The notes under the pieces were generated by a model. It saw only the letters and a list, made by a program, of their open reading frames with translations. It had not been told where the DNA came from and searched no databases. The position numbers and the translations under genes are program-made. Shown piece after piece: positions 43,744 through 53,058 of a stretch of 64,000 bases of DNA. Position 1 is the stretch's first letter; each line of letters starts with the position of its first letter. Origin of the DNA: Accumulibacter sp. (GTDB taxonomy: Bacteria; Pseudomonadota; Gammaproteobacteria; Burkholderiales; Rhodocyclaceae); the NCBI RefSeq assembly GCF_023806625.1, contig NZ_JAMTDX010000056.1, forward strand, positions 58,501 through 122,500, in the 5' to 3' direction.

Positions 43744-45068
43744 CGAGCTTCTCCGCACGGCACGCCCGATGGCACCGCGACGACCCCCGCGAAGCCGCCG
43801 CCAGGGGTCCGGAAGTTGGTCGTCTGACCACGGTAGAGACGTGCGGCGACGAGTTGCACGACGCCCCGGTAAACGTAGTTGCGCAGGTCGAGCTTGAGAT
43901 CCTGCTCGACTCCGTCGACGACCAGCCGTCGCTCGGATGGGGCAACGACCGCCTGGGCGACGTAACCACCCCGGGAAATCGCCGCAAACGCTCTCCGGGT
44001 CAGCTTGTCGCCACGGTACGCCGCCTTGCTGCCGAAACCGGCGAACGGTTTGAAGAACCACTGGCGCCGGGTCGCCCAATACTCTTCGGCGTTCTCGGGT
44101 CCGACCTCGCAAGTGCGGGGGATGCCCTCGGCGAGCAGCGCACGATCGGCCTCGTCGACGCCGATCTGCGCGAGCCAGCGCACATCGCCGAGCAGGCAGA
44201 GGTTGCGTTTGTCCGCGTAGAGCGCGTGCGTCCGCGGGTTGGGAGTCAGGACGACCGCTCCGGCGAGCCAGGCCGCCAGCAGAGCGGCGTTCGGCCCGTC
44301 GGCGAGGGCGAAATCGGTGAGCCGGTTGTAGACCAGGTCGACGACGCCGCTGCGATGCCACAAGCGTCGCCCGTCGAAGCTCAGGTCGGCCGGGTCGGCG
44401 ATCACCGCGGCGATGCCGTGCGCCTCGAAGAGCTCGCGGAAGAGCGCGAACTCGGGCGCCAGATACTGCTCGTCGGGCCGCTCGTCGACGATCGCCACGC
44501 GGCCGGGCAGCCGCGAACCGGCTCCGCGCTCGAGCCGCCACTCGCTGCCGAACATGTCGACGAATCCTTGCTCGACCGGCCCGCGAGCGAAGCCCTTTCC
44601 GGTCCCCGCGCCGCAGGCCCGCCGGACATCGAGCAGCCGGGCGTTGAGCATCGCCCCACCGGCGTTCGAGTTGATCTCGATCAGTCGCGGCCCCTGCGGG
44701 CCGAGATGGAAATCGTAGCCGACGAAGACCCCGGCCGCCGCGCAGGGATGGCGGCCAGCCGCCGGCGCCCGGGCGAACGCCGTCTGGCGATACGCCGGAC
44801 GCGCGACGACGCGCTCGACCACGTCGATGATCTGCACCATCCGCTGCAGATCCGCCTCGCTGACGAAAACCGTCGTCTCGGCGAAAAGATGCGGCCGGCT
44901 GGAAAACAGCTCGACGAGCGAGGCCGAACCGGTGTCCCCGGCGAGCGCCTGCGAGAGCGCGCGACGACTGGGCGAGTTGCTGCGGCAGTCGCGATTGAGC
45001 GCGTCTGCGGCCACCGGGCCATCTTCGCGATGCGCTCTGCCGATCGGCCGGGCGAAGGTTGCGTCCAT
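43740..45068 (-). CDS. Uncharacterised ATP-grasp-like protein linked to molybdopterin genes
   Basis: A 442-residue protein that I do not recognise by name. FVGYDFHLGPQGPRLIEINS, VLTPNPRTHALYADKRNLCL and WFFKPFAGFGSKAAYRGDKL resemble the binding-site texture of ATP-grasp ligases (Glu-Ile-Asn metal site, Lys in FFKPF). There is no signal peptide or membrane helix. It overlaps mobB by four bases and its ATG at 45068 overlaps the dinG stop, so it is cotranscribed with both. A function linked to molybdenum cofactor is only suggested by this position; a peptide or amino-acid ligase activity is the alternative. Confidence 0.65.
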   Translation of the reverse strand: MDATFARPIGRAHREDGPVAADALNRDCRSNSPSRRALSQALAGDTGSASLVELFSSRPHLFAETTVFVSEADLQRMVQIIDVVERVVARPAYRQTAFARAPAAGRHPCAAAGVFVGYDFHLGPQGPRLIEINSNAGGAMLNARLLDVRRACGAGTGKGFARGPVEQGFVDMFGSEWRLERGAGSRLPGRVAIVDERPDEQYLAPEFALFRELFEAHGIAAVIADPADLSFDGRRLWHRSGVVDLVYNRLTDFALADGPNAALLAAWLAGAVVLTPNPRTHALYADKRNLCLLGDVRWLAQIGVDEADRALLAEGIPRTCEVGPENAEEYWATRRQWFFKPFAGFGSKAAYRGDKLTRRAFAAISRGGYVAQAVVAPSERRLVVDGVEQDLKLDLRNYVYRGVVQLVAARLYRGQTTNFRTPGGGFAGVVAVPSGVPCGEAR

Positions 45069-47038
45069 CAGCGCCGGTCCGCGGCAGGCCCGGCGAAGAA
45101 GGCGAGCACCTCGGCGAGGTCGCGGGTCCGCTTCATCGGCGGCAGGCTGCGCCAGATGCACTTGCCGTAGGCCTTGCCGGTGAGCCGCGGGTCGCAGATC
45201 ATCAGCACCCCGCGGTCGGTCTCGTCGCGGATCAGCCGGCCGGCCCCCTGCTTGACGCTGATCACCGCGCGCGGCAACTGGTAGTCGAGGAAGGCGTTGT
45301 GCCCCTCGCTCTTCAGTTTCTCGATGCGCGCGGCGAGCACCGGGTCGTCGGGCGGAGCGAAAGGCAGCTTGTCGATGACCACCAGCGAGAGCGCTTCGCC
45401 ACGCACATCGACCCCTTCCCAGAAGCTCTGACTGCCGATCAGGATCGCGTTGCCCAACCTGCGGAAGCGGTCGAGCAGGTCATTCTTGCTCGATTCGCCC
45501 TGGATGAGCAGCGGCAGATCGAGTCCCTCACGCTGCAGGCGCGCGCTGAGCAACTCATGTGTCCGGCGCATCGCGCGCAGCGCCGTGCACAGGAAGAAGG
45601 CGCGGCCGCCGCTCGCCCGGAGAACCGGGAACGCCGCCTCCACGACCGCCTCCGGGTAGCCGGCGCTGTTCGGATCGGGCAGGCCCGGTGGCGCGTAGAG
45701 CAGGGCTTGGCGAGGGTAGTCGAATGGGCTCTCCCAGCGCGCCGCGCTCGCCTCGACGAGACCCATCTCGGCGCAGTAGTGGGCGAAGTCGTCCTGCACC
45801 GCAAGCGTTGCCGAAGTGAAGATCCACGCTCGCGGGTGGCCATCGATCTGCCGCCGCATGATGTCGGCGATCACCAGAGGCGTCACGTTGAGCTGCAACG
45901 CGTGCGTGTAGGTCTCGGCCCAGCGAACGAAGTCGGCCTGCGCGCCGCTTTCCCAAGCCTGCAGGCGGGCCAGCAGGTTACCGGCGCGCTGCCAGCAGTT
46001 GTCGAGTTCCTCGCTGCGCTGGGCCTGGGTGGCCAGCACGCCGGTCAACGCGTCGACTTCGCCGATCAGCGCGCCCAGCGCGGCGCCAAAGCCCGCCCGC
46101 GCAGCGAGCTGGGCGAGCGCGTAGCGGCCGGGCTCGACCGGCAGCGCGAGGCGCAGCTGGCGAGCCGCCTTGTCGACCGATGCGCAGCGCGCTGGCAGAT
46201 CGAGGCAGTCGCGAGCGGCTGCCCGGGCCGCGAGCTGCGTGTCGCGCAACAGTTCGGCGACCTGCGCGGTCGAGACGCTCTCGCCGAAGAAGGCGCTGGC
46301 GATTTCGGGCAACTGATGCGCCTCGTCGAAGATCACCGTGTTGCAGGCTGGCAGCAGTTCGCTGACCCCCTCGTCGCGAAGCATCACGTCGGCGAAGAAG
46401 AGGTGGTGGTTGACGACGACCAGGTCGGCGACCAACGCCTCGCGCCGAGCGGCGAGAACGAAACAGTCCTTGTGCCTCGGGCAATCCTGACCGAGACAGT
46501 TGTCCCGGGTCGAGGTCACCGCCGTCCAGACGGTCGCCGTCTCGGGCACGTCGCTGCACTCGGCCTTGTCACCGCTGTGCGTCTGCCGGGCAAAGCGCGC
46601 GATCCTTCGCGCATGGGCGGCGTCTTCGCGCGAGAGAAAACGCCCGTCGGCCAGAGCGCGGTCGAGGTGGTGGTGACAGAGGTAATTCGACCGCCCCTTG
46701 AGCAGGGCGACGCGCAAAGGTACTCCGAGGGCCTTGCACACCGCCGGGATGTCGCGCGTGTAGAGCTGATCCTGGAGAGTGCGCGTGCCGGTCGAAACGA
46801 TCACCTTTCCCCCGGAGAGCAGCGCCGGAACGAGGTATGCGTAGGTCTTGCCGGTGCCGGTTCCCGCCTCGGCGACGAGTACCCGATTCCCGGCGATCGC
46901 CGCGGCGATGCTCTCGGCGAACTCGACCTGCTGCCTCCGCTGGCGATACCCCGGCACACTGGCCGCCAGCGGGCCTGTCGCGGAGAAGACTTCGGATAGC
47001 GGGACGGTCATCGGCGGTCCATCGGCATCAGCGCGCAT
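45068..47038 (-). CDS. dinG: DinG/YoaA-type ATP-dependent helicase
   Basis: A 656-residue superfamily 2 iron-sulfur helicase of the XPD/DinG type. Motif I is AEAGTGTGKTYAYLVPALL, motif II IFDEAHQLPE, motif VI QGAGRLIRDETDRG. Four cysteines suited to a 4Fe-4S cluster occur between I and II: one in NYLCHHHL and three in NCLGQDCPRHKDC. It unwinds 5'-3' and acts on R-loops and stalled forks. An ATG at 47011 (MTVPLSEVF) is an alternative start. It heads the chain dinG, ATP-grasp-like gene, mobB, moeA, moaD, moaE on the minus strand. Confidence 0.92.
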   Translation of the reverse strand: MRADADGPPMTVPLSEVFSATGPLAASVPGYRQRRQQVEFAESIAAAIAGNRVLVAEAGTGTGKTYAYLVPALLSGGKVIVSTGTRTLQDQLYTRDIPAVCKALGVPLRVALLKGRSNYLCHHHLDRALADGRFLSREDAAHARRIARFARQTHSGDKAECSDVPETATVWTAVTSTRDNCLGQDCPRHKDCFVLAARREALVADLVVVNHHLFFADVMLRDEGVSELLPACNTVIFDEAHQLPEIASAFFGESVSTAQVAELLRDTQLAARAAARDCLDLPARCASVDKAARQLRLALPVEPGRYALAQLAARAGFGAALGALIGEVDALTGVLATQAQRSEELDNCWQRAGNLLARLQAWESGAQADFVRWAETYTHALQLNVTPLVIADIMRRQIDGHPRAWIFTSATLAVQDDFAHYCAEMGLVEASAARWESPFDYPRQALLYAPPGLPDPNSAGYPEAVVEAAFPVLRASGGRAFFLCTALRAMRRTHELLSARLQREGLDLPLLIQGESSKNDLLDRFRRLGNAILIGSQSFWEGVDVRGEALSLVVIDKLPFAPPDDPVLAARIEKLKSEGHNAFLDYQLPRAVISVKQGAGRLIRDETDRGVLMICDPRLTGKAYGKCIWRSLPPMKRTRDLAEVLAFFAGPAADRR

Positions 47039-47401
47039 GCTACCAGATGCGGCTGATCAAGCGATGCATGCCGTCGGGTCGGTGGCCGGCCCGGGGGAGG
47101 CACGCTGCGTCGGCTGCCGGCGACCGGGGCTACGGGAACCACTGCGGACGCACCCTGCAGGAGCCAGCCGATGATCGCCGTCATCGAGCCAGTGCGCGTC
47201 GGGCCGATCGACATGCCAGAAGTTTCGAGGCTGATCCGCTACCGTCGGGGGAGTTCCGGGTGACCGCTTCGACGAGATCCGTCGGGCAAGACTGCGAGGC
47301 GTCTGGCGGCAGCCGTAGAAGCGAAGCGGGGGACCCGTGCGCGAACGTCGCTGCGCGCGACGTGGCTCGGCTGCGACTGGTAGGCTCGACGCCGCGCCGC
47401 T
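47039..47401. other. Intergenic stretch upstream of the helicase gene
   Basis: About 360 bases without a recognisable gene; short open frames on both strands lack family patterns. It presumably contains the promoter for the helicase-molybdopterin gene chain, but I see no convincing box pair. Confidence 0.45.
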
Positions 47402-48424
47402 TCAGCAGACCAGCCGCTGCGCCTCGCTGAGCAGCGTCCTGCGCCGGATCAGCCCGCTGCGCGGGAAGCTGCAGGCGAGCAGGCTGACTACCGGAGCGCT
47501 CTTGACGACGACCAGCGGCAGCGCGATATCGACCGCCGGCTCGTCTGATCCTTCTGGCACGACGACGTTCATCTGGCTGAGCCGCAAGCGCAGAGTGCTG
47601 ATGTGGATGTAGTCGGGGCCGTGCGTGAGCACCTGCTGGACGCGATCGATCGCGTTGTCCAGGACCTCTTCGGGCGTCGGACACACGGTCAGGGCTTCTT
47701 CGTTCTCCGCGAGGCGGGCCTCGACGTCCTCGACCTGCTGTCCCGCTCGCCCGCCGTGACCGAGCATCGTCTCGAGCCCGGCCCGCTGGCCCTTGAGGAT
47801 CGTCAGCCGCGACTGGAGCATCGAGCGCTGGACTGCCAGGTCCTTGCAGCGCATGTCCGACGAGGCGATCTGCCTGAGCGCTTCGGTAGCCAGGAACTTG
47901 AACGCCCGCCGCCGGATCTCGATCCGCGCGTCGCGCTCAGACGCGCTCGGCAGGACGGCCTTCTTGTCGACAAACGAGATGCAGGTGCGCATCACGTCGT
48001 GCTGGACGACGTCGCCACGCGCGACGACGCCGAAGGATGTCTCCTCGCGGCGCAGGAAGCGCAGCGTGGCCCAGACCTGGTCGACCTCCGGCGCCTTCTC
48101 GAAAAAGTCCTGCACTGCGCGACTGCGGCTGAATACCGCGGGAATGTCGTGGGCGCTGGCGAAGACGGCGCGCAGCACCGGGTTTTCCGCCCAACCCCGC
48201 TCGGTCGCTTCGATCGTCGGGGGAATCTGCGACTCGATCTCCCGGCAGTAGAGCACGGCCTGCTCGACCGCCGGAGCGAGTTTGCGCCGGTAACCGGCGA
48301 CAAGCTTGAGACGCGGATTGACGATGCCCACCACCTGTTCGATGCGCTGCGCGATCACTGCCGGGTCGACCGTCGTTCCGGTCGCATCGTCGTTGCCGCT
48401 GAAGAGCCAGTCGAGAATACCCAT
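47402..48424 (-). CDS. Conserved-looking hypothetical protein with coiled coil
   Basis: A 340-residue soluble protein I do not recognise. It starts MGILDWLFSGNDDATGTTVD, with GGGAGGGCGA directly before ATG 48424, a very strong ribosome site. Features: charged helical text, a segment RRRAFKFLATEALRQIASSD, a predicted coiled coil near residues 200-255 (RSMLQSRLTILKGQRAGLET and QQVEDVEARLAENEEAL), and a C-terminal beta-like stretch (DIALPLVVVKSAPVVSLLAC). No membrane segment. It stands alone on the minus strand after the sirtuin gene. Function unknown. Confidence 0.75.
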   Translation of the reverse strand: MGILDWLFSGNDDATGTTVDPAVIAQRIEQVVGIVNPRLKLVAGYRRKLAPAVEQAVLYCREIESQIPPTIEATERGWAENPVLRAVFASAHDIPAVFSRSRAVQDFFEKAPEVDQVWATLRFLRREETSFGVVARGDVVQHDVMRTCISFVDKKAVLPSASERDARIEIRRRAFKFLATEALRQIASSDMRCKDLAVQRSMLQSRLTILKGQRAGLETMLGHGGRAGQQVEDVEARLAENEEALTVCPTPEEVLDNAIDRVQQVLTHGPDYIHISTLRLRLSQMNVVVPEGSDEPAVDIALPLVVVKSAPVVSLLACSFPRSGLIRRRTLLSEAQRLVC

Positions 48425-48577
48425 TCGCCCTCCCATCGATGTGTTCCGCCCCGATCCGGGGTACGGGAGAAATCAGACGCCGACACCAGCAGGCGAAGGA
48501 TGCACGCGCGCCGGGCCGCCGTCAATTGGCATGCCGACGCAGCGCCAGTACTCCGGGAGAGCGTTCGGGCCGGCGCT

Positions 48578-49351
48578 TCAGGCTCGTAAAGCGGCGACGC
48601 GCGAGCGGATCGCGCCCATCGCCTCGGCTGCGCCGATCGGCAGATGGTAGGTGACGTGAGGCGTCAGGCGTGTGACCAGCGGGTTGATCTCGACGCTCGG
48701 GATTCCGGCCTCCGCCGCCCAGACCACCGGTGCGGCGATATACGGAAAGACCCCCGAGGTGCCGATCGTGAATACCATGTCCATTCCCTGCTCGAGCTCG
48801 GCCACCAGGCGACCGATCGCCGACTCCGGCAGGGCTTCGCCGAAAAGCACGACGAGCGGACGCAGAACTCCGCCGCAGGCCGGGCAGACCGGCGGCAATG
48901 GTCTTCCCGACAGGTCCTCGACGCTCTCGGCAAAGTCGCAGCTGGTGCACACGAGGTCGTGCAGGTTGCCGTGGATCTCGATCAGCCGCTTGCTGCCAGC
49001 CTTGCGGTGCAGTCCGTCGACGTTCTGGGTGAACACCAGGACGTGGTCGAGCGTCGCTTCGAGTTCGGCGATCGCCAGGTGAGCGGCGTTCGGCAGCGCG
49101 CCGCGGCAGTTGCGCTCGATCTGGGCGAGGTACTTCCAGGTGATGTCCGGACGGACGGAGAACATCGCCCCCGAGAGCACCGTCTCGATCGGCAAGCCCT
49201 CCTCGGTCACCTCACCGTCGTAGAGCCCGCCTACGCCGCGATAGGTCGGCAGGCCGGAATCGGCCGAGATGCCCGCGCCGGTGATGAACAGCACGCGACG
49301 AGCGCTGGCGAGACGGGCGGAGATTTCGTCGAGTACGCTGGCCAGGATCAT
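48578..49351 (-). CDS. Sir2-family NAD-dependent protein deacylase
   Basis: A 257-residue sirtuin. NAD-binding GAGISADSGLPTYRG (about 25-39), FTQNVDGLHRKAGS, catalytic His in EIHGNLHDLVC, zinc cysteines in CTSCDF and CPACGG, and VFTIGTSGVFPYIA are all present. It removes acyl groups from lysines with NAD+. The Pat-like acetyltransferase at 8487 could be its functional counterpart in the cell, though they are 37 kb apart. The ATG at 49351 matches the family start. Downstream lies the 340-residue unknown gene after about 150 bases. Confidence 0.93.
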   Translation of the reverse strand: MILASVLDEISARLASARRVLFITGAGISADSGLPTYRGVGGLYDGEVTEEGLPIETVLSGAMFSVRPDITWKYLAQIERNCRGALPNAAHLAIAELEATLDHVLVFTQNVDGLHRKAGSKRLIEIHGNLHDLVCTSCDFAESVEDLSGRPLPPVCPACGGVLRPLVVLFGEALPESAIGRLVAELEQGMDMVFTIGTSGVFPYIAAPVVWAAEAGIPSVEINPLVTRLTPHVTYHLPIGAAEAMGAIRSRVAALRA

Positions 49352-49536
49352 CGGTCGAGGAGGTTTCGAGGGACGGTGTACTTTCCGCCATCCGCACGGA
49401 GTGTGGCCATCATACTCCGGAGAGGCCCCGGGAAACCAGCGGATCGTCGGCCGGGCAGAGCCCCGGCCGGCGCCCTCGCTCAGCGCACGGCGAGCTGCTC
49501 GGCGATGACTCCCGGTCGACCGCCACCGAGGGCACG

Positions 49537-49582
49537 CCAGAAGCGAGGAAGCCAGGCAATCGCCTGGCTTCCTCGCTTCTGG
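49537..49582 (-). terminator. Long perfect hairpin downstream of rplQ
   Basis: The arms 49537-49557 and 49562-49582 are exact complements (21 bp) with loop aatc. It begins 12 bases after the rplQ stop, at the end of the alpha operon. There is no clear T-run afterwards on the minus strand, so it may act as a 3' stabiliser as well as a terminator. Confidence 0.75.
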
Positions 49583-49593
49583 TCGCGGCGCGA

Positions 49594-49974
49594 TCAGCTG
49601 GCCGCCGCTTCGGCCTCTGGTCGATCGAGCAGTTCGACGAAGGCCATCGGTGCATTGTCACCCTCGCGGAAGCCGCACTTCAGGATGCGCACGTAGCCCC
49701 CGTTGCGCGTCGCGTAACGCGGCCCGAGCTCGTCAAAGACCTTGACGACCATGTCCCGGTCGCGCAGGCGGCTGAAAGCGAGGCGCCGGTTGGCGACCGT
49801 CGGGGTCTTGCCGAGGGTGATGATCGGCTCGACCACCCGCCTGAGCTCCTTGGCCTTCGGCAGCGTGGTCCTGATCATCTCCTCGCGCAGCAGCGAGACG
49901 GTGATGTTGCGCAGCATCGCCAACCGGTGCGAGCTCGTACGGTTCAGTTTGCGAAGACCCAAACGGTGACGCAT
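49594..49974 (-). CDS. rplQ: Ribosomal protein L17
   Basis: A 126-residue L17: [20 protein letters not shown] is the universal start, and [20 protein letters not shown] lies near the end. It binds 23S rRNA in the large subunit. It is the last gene of the alpha operon (rpsM-rpsK-rpsD-rpoA-rplQ), 30 bases after rpoA, followed by the long hairpin. Confidence 0.98.
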   Translation of the reverse strand: MRHRLGLRKLNRTSSHRLAMLRNITVSLLREEMIRTTLPKAKELRRVVEPIITLGKTPTVANRRLAFSRLRDRDMVVKVFDELGPRYATRNGGYVRILKCGFREGDNAPMAFVELLDRPEAEAAAS

Positions 49975-50004
49975 TTCAGTTCCTTCCTGTTCTTGTCCGG
50001 GGAT

Positions 50005-50979
50005 TCACTTCTCGAGCCCGGCCGGCGGCCAGTTCTCGAGCTTCATGCCCAGCGTCAGGCCACGCGCGGCCAGCACTTCCTTGATTTCGTTGAGCGACTT
50101 CCGACCCAGGTTGGGCGTCTTGAGCAGTTCATTCTCGGTCCGCTGGATCAGGTCGCCGATGTAATAGATGTTCTCGGCTTTGAGGCAGTTGGCCGAGCGG
50201 ACCGTCAGTTCGAGGTCGTCGACCGGACGGAGCAGCAGCGGATCCACCTGGACGGCCTTCTGGTACTCGATCGGCATCGAAGTGCCGGCGAGGTCGGCGA
50301 ACACCGACAGCTGCTCCATGAGGATCCGCGCCGCCGAGCGAATCGCCTCCTCGGGCTCGATCGCACCGTTGGTCTCGATATCCATGATCAGCTTGTCGAG
50401 GTCGGTGCGCTGCTCGACGCGCGCGGCCTCGACGGCGTAGCTGACTCGCCGGACTGGACTGAACGAGGCGTCGAGCACGAGCTTGCCGATGTTCTTGCTG
50501 GTGTCGCTCAGATCGCGGAGATTGCCGGCGACGTAGCCGCGCGCGCGCTCGACTTTCATCTCCATGGCCAGCTTTCCGCCAGCGGAGAGGTGAGCGATGA
50601 CGTGCTCGGGGTTGATGATCTCGACGTCGTGGGTGACCTCGATATCGCGTGCCAGGACGACGCCCTTGCCTTCCTTGCGCAGATGCAGCGTGACCTCATC
50701 GCGATTGTGCAGCTTGAACACCACGGCCTTGAGGTTGAGCAGGATATCGACGACGTCCTCCTGAACGCCATCGATCGTCGAGTACTCGTGGAGGACGCCG
50801 TCGATGCTGACCTCGGTCGGTGCGTAGCCAGGCATCGAGGAAAGCAGGATCCGCCGCAGCGCGTTCCCCAGAGTGTGCCCGAAACCGCGCTCGAACGGCT
50901 CCATGACCACCCGTGCATGCACTGGCGACACGCTCTGCACATCGATGATGCGTGGTTTAAGTAGTCCACTGCTTTGCAT
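50005..50979 (-). CDS. rpoA: RNA polymerase alpha subunit
   Basis: A 324-residue alpha subunit. The N-terminal dimerisation domain has [20 protein letters not shown] and [20 protein letters not shown]; the C-terminal domain has [20 protein letters not shown] with the Arg used for UP-element contact, and [20 protein letters not shown]. Length is normal for betaproteobacteria. It lies between rpsD and rplQ. Confidence 0.98.
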   Translation of the reverse strand: MQSSGLLKPRIIDVQSVSPVHARVVMEPFERGFGHTLGNALRRILLSSMPGYAPTEVSIDGVLHEYSTIDGVQEDVVDILLNLKAVVFKLHNRDEVTLHLRKEGKGVVLARDIEVTHDVEIINPEHVIAHLSAGGKLAMEMKVERARGYVAGNLRDLSDTSKNIGKLVLDASFSPVRRVSYAVEAARVEQRTDLDKLIMDIETNGAIEPEEAIRSAARILMEQLSVFADLAGTSMPIEYQKAVQVDPLLLRPVDDLELTVRSANCLKAENIYYIGDLIQRTENELLKTPNLGRKSLNEIKEVLAARGLTLGMKLENWPPAGLEK

Positions 50980-51019
50980 TTACAGTCCTCTTGCCCGAGC
51001 CGGCGACACCCCGCCGGGA

Positions 51020-51649
51020 TTACTTCGAGTACAGTTCGATGACCAGGCTTTCGTTGATCGTCGGCGGCAGTTCGCTGCGTTCCGGGTGAGCCTTGTAGAC
51101 CCCCTTGGCCTCCTTGGCGTCGACGTCGACCCATTGTGGGAAGCCCCGGGACTCGGCGGCGGCGAGTGCTGCCTTGATTCGCAGCTGCCCTCTGGCCTTC
51201 TCGCAGACTTCGATGACGTCACCCGGCCGCACCTGATAGGAGGGAATGTTCACCCGCCGGCCGTTGACCAGCACGCCATTGTGCCGGACGACCTGGCGCG
51301 ATTCGGCACGCGAGCCGGCAAAGCCCATCCGGTAGCAGACGCTGTCGAGCCGGGATTCGAGAAGTTGCAGCAGAACTTCACCGGTCACCCCGCGGCGCCG
51401 GTCGGCTTCCTTGTAGACCTTGCGGAACTGCCCCTCGAGGACGCCATAGACGCGGCGGATTTTTTGCTTCTCGCGCAGATGAACGCCGTAATCGGAGAGG
51501 CGCTGGCCAGACTTCTGCCCGTGTTGACCAGGCGCATACGAACGACGCTCGATGGCGCACTTGTCCGTGAAGCACTTCTCCCCCTTGAGGAACAGCTTCT
51601 CTCCCTCGCGGCGGCACTGCCGGCATTTCGGATCGAGATTGCGAGCCAC
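51020..51649 (-). CDS. rpsD: Ribosomal protein S4
   Basis: A 209-residue S4. The start is GTG 51649 with GGAGGGACAGAC directly upstream; homology begins [20 protein letters not shown]. Four N-terminal cysteines (CRQC and CFTDKC) make the zinc-binding form. The S4 domain is [20 protein letters not shown]. In many bacteria S4 represses its own operon. Confidence 0.98.
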   Translation of the reverse strand: MARNLDPKCRQCRREGEKLFLKGEKCFTDKCAIERRSYAPGQHGQKSGQRLSDYGVHLREKQKIRRVYGVLEGQFRKVYKEADRRRGVTGEVLLQLLESRLDSVCYRMGFAGSRAESRQVVRHNGVLVNGRRVNIPSYQVRPGDVIEVCEKARGQLRIKAALAAAESRGFPQWVDVDAKEAKGVYKAHPERSELPPTINESLVIELYSK

Positions 51650-51660
51650 GTCTGTCCCTC

Positions 51661-52056
51661 CTAGATCCGGCGCCGCTTCGGCGGGCGGCAACCATTGTGC
51701 GGAATTGGCGTCACGTCGGTGATCGCGGTGATCTTCATGCCCAGCGCATTGAGCGCGCGCACCGAAGACTCGCGGCCAGGGCCCGGCCCCTTGATGCGCA
51801 CCTCGAGGTTCTTTACGCCGCACTCGACGGCGACACGGCCGGCCGCCTCGGCGGCGACCTGCGCGGCGAACGGCGTGCTCTTGCGTGAGCCCTTGAAACC
51901 GGCGCCACCCGAAGTCGCCCAGGACAGCGCGTTGCCCTGCCGATCGGTAATGGTGATGATCGTGTTGTTGAACGACGCGTGGATGTGCGCGACACCCTCG
52001 GCGACGTTTTTCCTGATCTTGACTTTCTTGCGAACTCTAGTGGCAGTCTTGGCCAT
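51661..52056 (-). CDS. rpsK: Ribosomal protein S11
   Basis: A 131-residue S11 with [20 protein letters not shown] and the C-terminal [18 protein letters not shown]. It forms the platform of the 30S subunit near the E site. Spacing: 21 bases after rpsM and 11 before rpsD. Confidence 0.98.
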   Translation of the reverse strand: MAKTATRVRKKVKIRKNVAEGVAHIHASFNNTIITITDRQGNALSWATSGGAGFKGSRKSTPFAAQVAAEAAGRVAVECGVKNLEVRIKGPGPGRESSVRALNALGMKITAITDVTPIPHNGCRPPKRRRI

Positions 52057-52077
52057 CCTCAGATCCCTGGTTACTCG

Positions 52078-52440
52078 TTATTTCTTGCCGGCGATCGGCT
52101 TGCGCGGGCCCTTGCGCGTGCGCGCGTTGGTTCGCGTGCGCTGCCCGCGAACCGGGAGGCCCTTGCGATGGCGCAGCCCGCGATAGCAGCCGAGGTCCAT
52201 CAGCCGCTTGATGCTCATCGTGACTTCGCGGCGCAGGTCGCCTTCGACGGTGTACTTGCCGATCTCGTCGCGCAGGCGATCCAGTTCGGCCTCGGTCAGG
52301 TCCTTCATCTTCGTCGAACGCCGAACGCCGGCCGAATCGCAGATCTTCTGCGCGCGCGGACGCCCGATACCGTAGATCGCAGTCAGGGCAATCTCGGCAT
52401 GCTGGTGATTAGGGAGGTTTACGCCTGCTATGCGGGCCAT
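52078..52440 (-). CDS. rpsM: Ribosomal protein S13
   Basis: A 120-residue S13: [40 protein letters not shown] and the basic tail [20 protein letters not shown]. It sits at the head of the 30S subunit and contacts tRNA and the 50S bridge. It is the first gene of the alpha operon, following rpmJ after 70 bases. Confidence 0.98.
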   Translation of the reverse strand: MARIAGVNLPNHQHAEIALTAIYGIGRPRAQKICDSAGVRRSTKMKDLTEAELDRLRDEIGKYTVEGDLRREVTMSIKRLMDLGCYRGLRHRKGLPVRGQRTRTNARTRKGPRKPIAGKK

Positions 52441-52510
52441 CGATTCACCCCGAAAAGTTGAGACTTGCTGTTATATGTCGAACCGCCGGCTGGCTGACCG
52501 CACGCGGCAG

Positions 52511-52624
52511 TCAACCCTGACGCTGCTTGTGGCGCTGATCCGGACAGATCACGCGGACGATGCCATGACGCCGGATGATCTTGCACTTCCGGCAGATGCG
52601 CTTCACCGATGCCTGTACTTTCAT
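52511..52624 (-). CDS. rpmJ: Ribosomal protein L36
   Basis: A 37-residue protein, [20 protein letters not shown] then [17 protein letters not shown]. Cys11, Cys14, Cys27 and a His make the zinc-binding form. It lies between infA and rpsM, its usual place. GCAGGAC upstream of ATG 52624 is the ribosome site. Confidence 0.95.
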   Translation of the reverse strand: MKVQASVKRICRKCKIIRRHGIVRVICPDQRHKQRQG

Positions 52625-52838
52625 GTCCTGCTCCTGGTCCCTGTGGCGTCAGAACTGGTGAATCAATCAGCTGCCCGGCGCATTTGCAGCCTTGCCCACC
52701 CGCTCACTCCTCGCCTGCCCTAGTTCTGATATGTCTGGTCGTTCGCTCGCCTGGGTCGTACTTCCCGGCCGGCTCGCGGCGATTTCTCTACAACCTCCCG
52801 GGCCACGGCCGGCGGCCTCGGCTGAGCCCGGAGGTTTC

Positions 52839-53057
52839 CTACTTGGCGCGAAAGACGATCCGCGCTCGGCTCAGATCGTAAGGCGTCAGCTGTACCGTCA
52901 CCCTGTCGCCCGGCAGGATGCGGATGTAATGCATGCGCATCTTCCCGGAGATGAATCCGAGTACGACGTGCCCGTTCTCCAGCTTCACCCGGAAGGTGGC
53001 ATTCGGGAGGTTCTCGATGACCTCCCCCTGCATTTCGATCAGATCTTCCTTTGCCAT
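52839..53057 (-). CDS. infA: Translation initiation factor IF-1
   Basis: A 72-residue OB-fold protein: [40 protein letters not shown] and [17 protein letters not shown]-1 occupies the A site during initiation. It starts one base after the secY stop. The 214 bases that follow, before rpmJ, carry no gene. Confidence 0.97.
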   Translation of the reverse strand: MAKEDLIEMQGEVIENLPNATFRVKLENGHVVLGFISGKMRMHYIRILPGDRVTVQLTPYDLSRARIVFRAK

Positions 53058-53058
53058 C

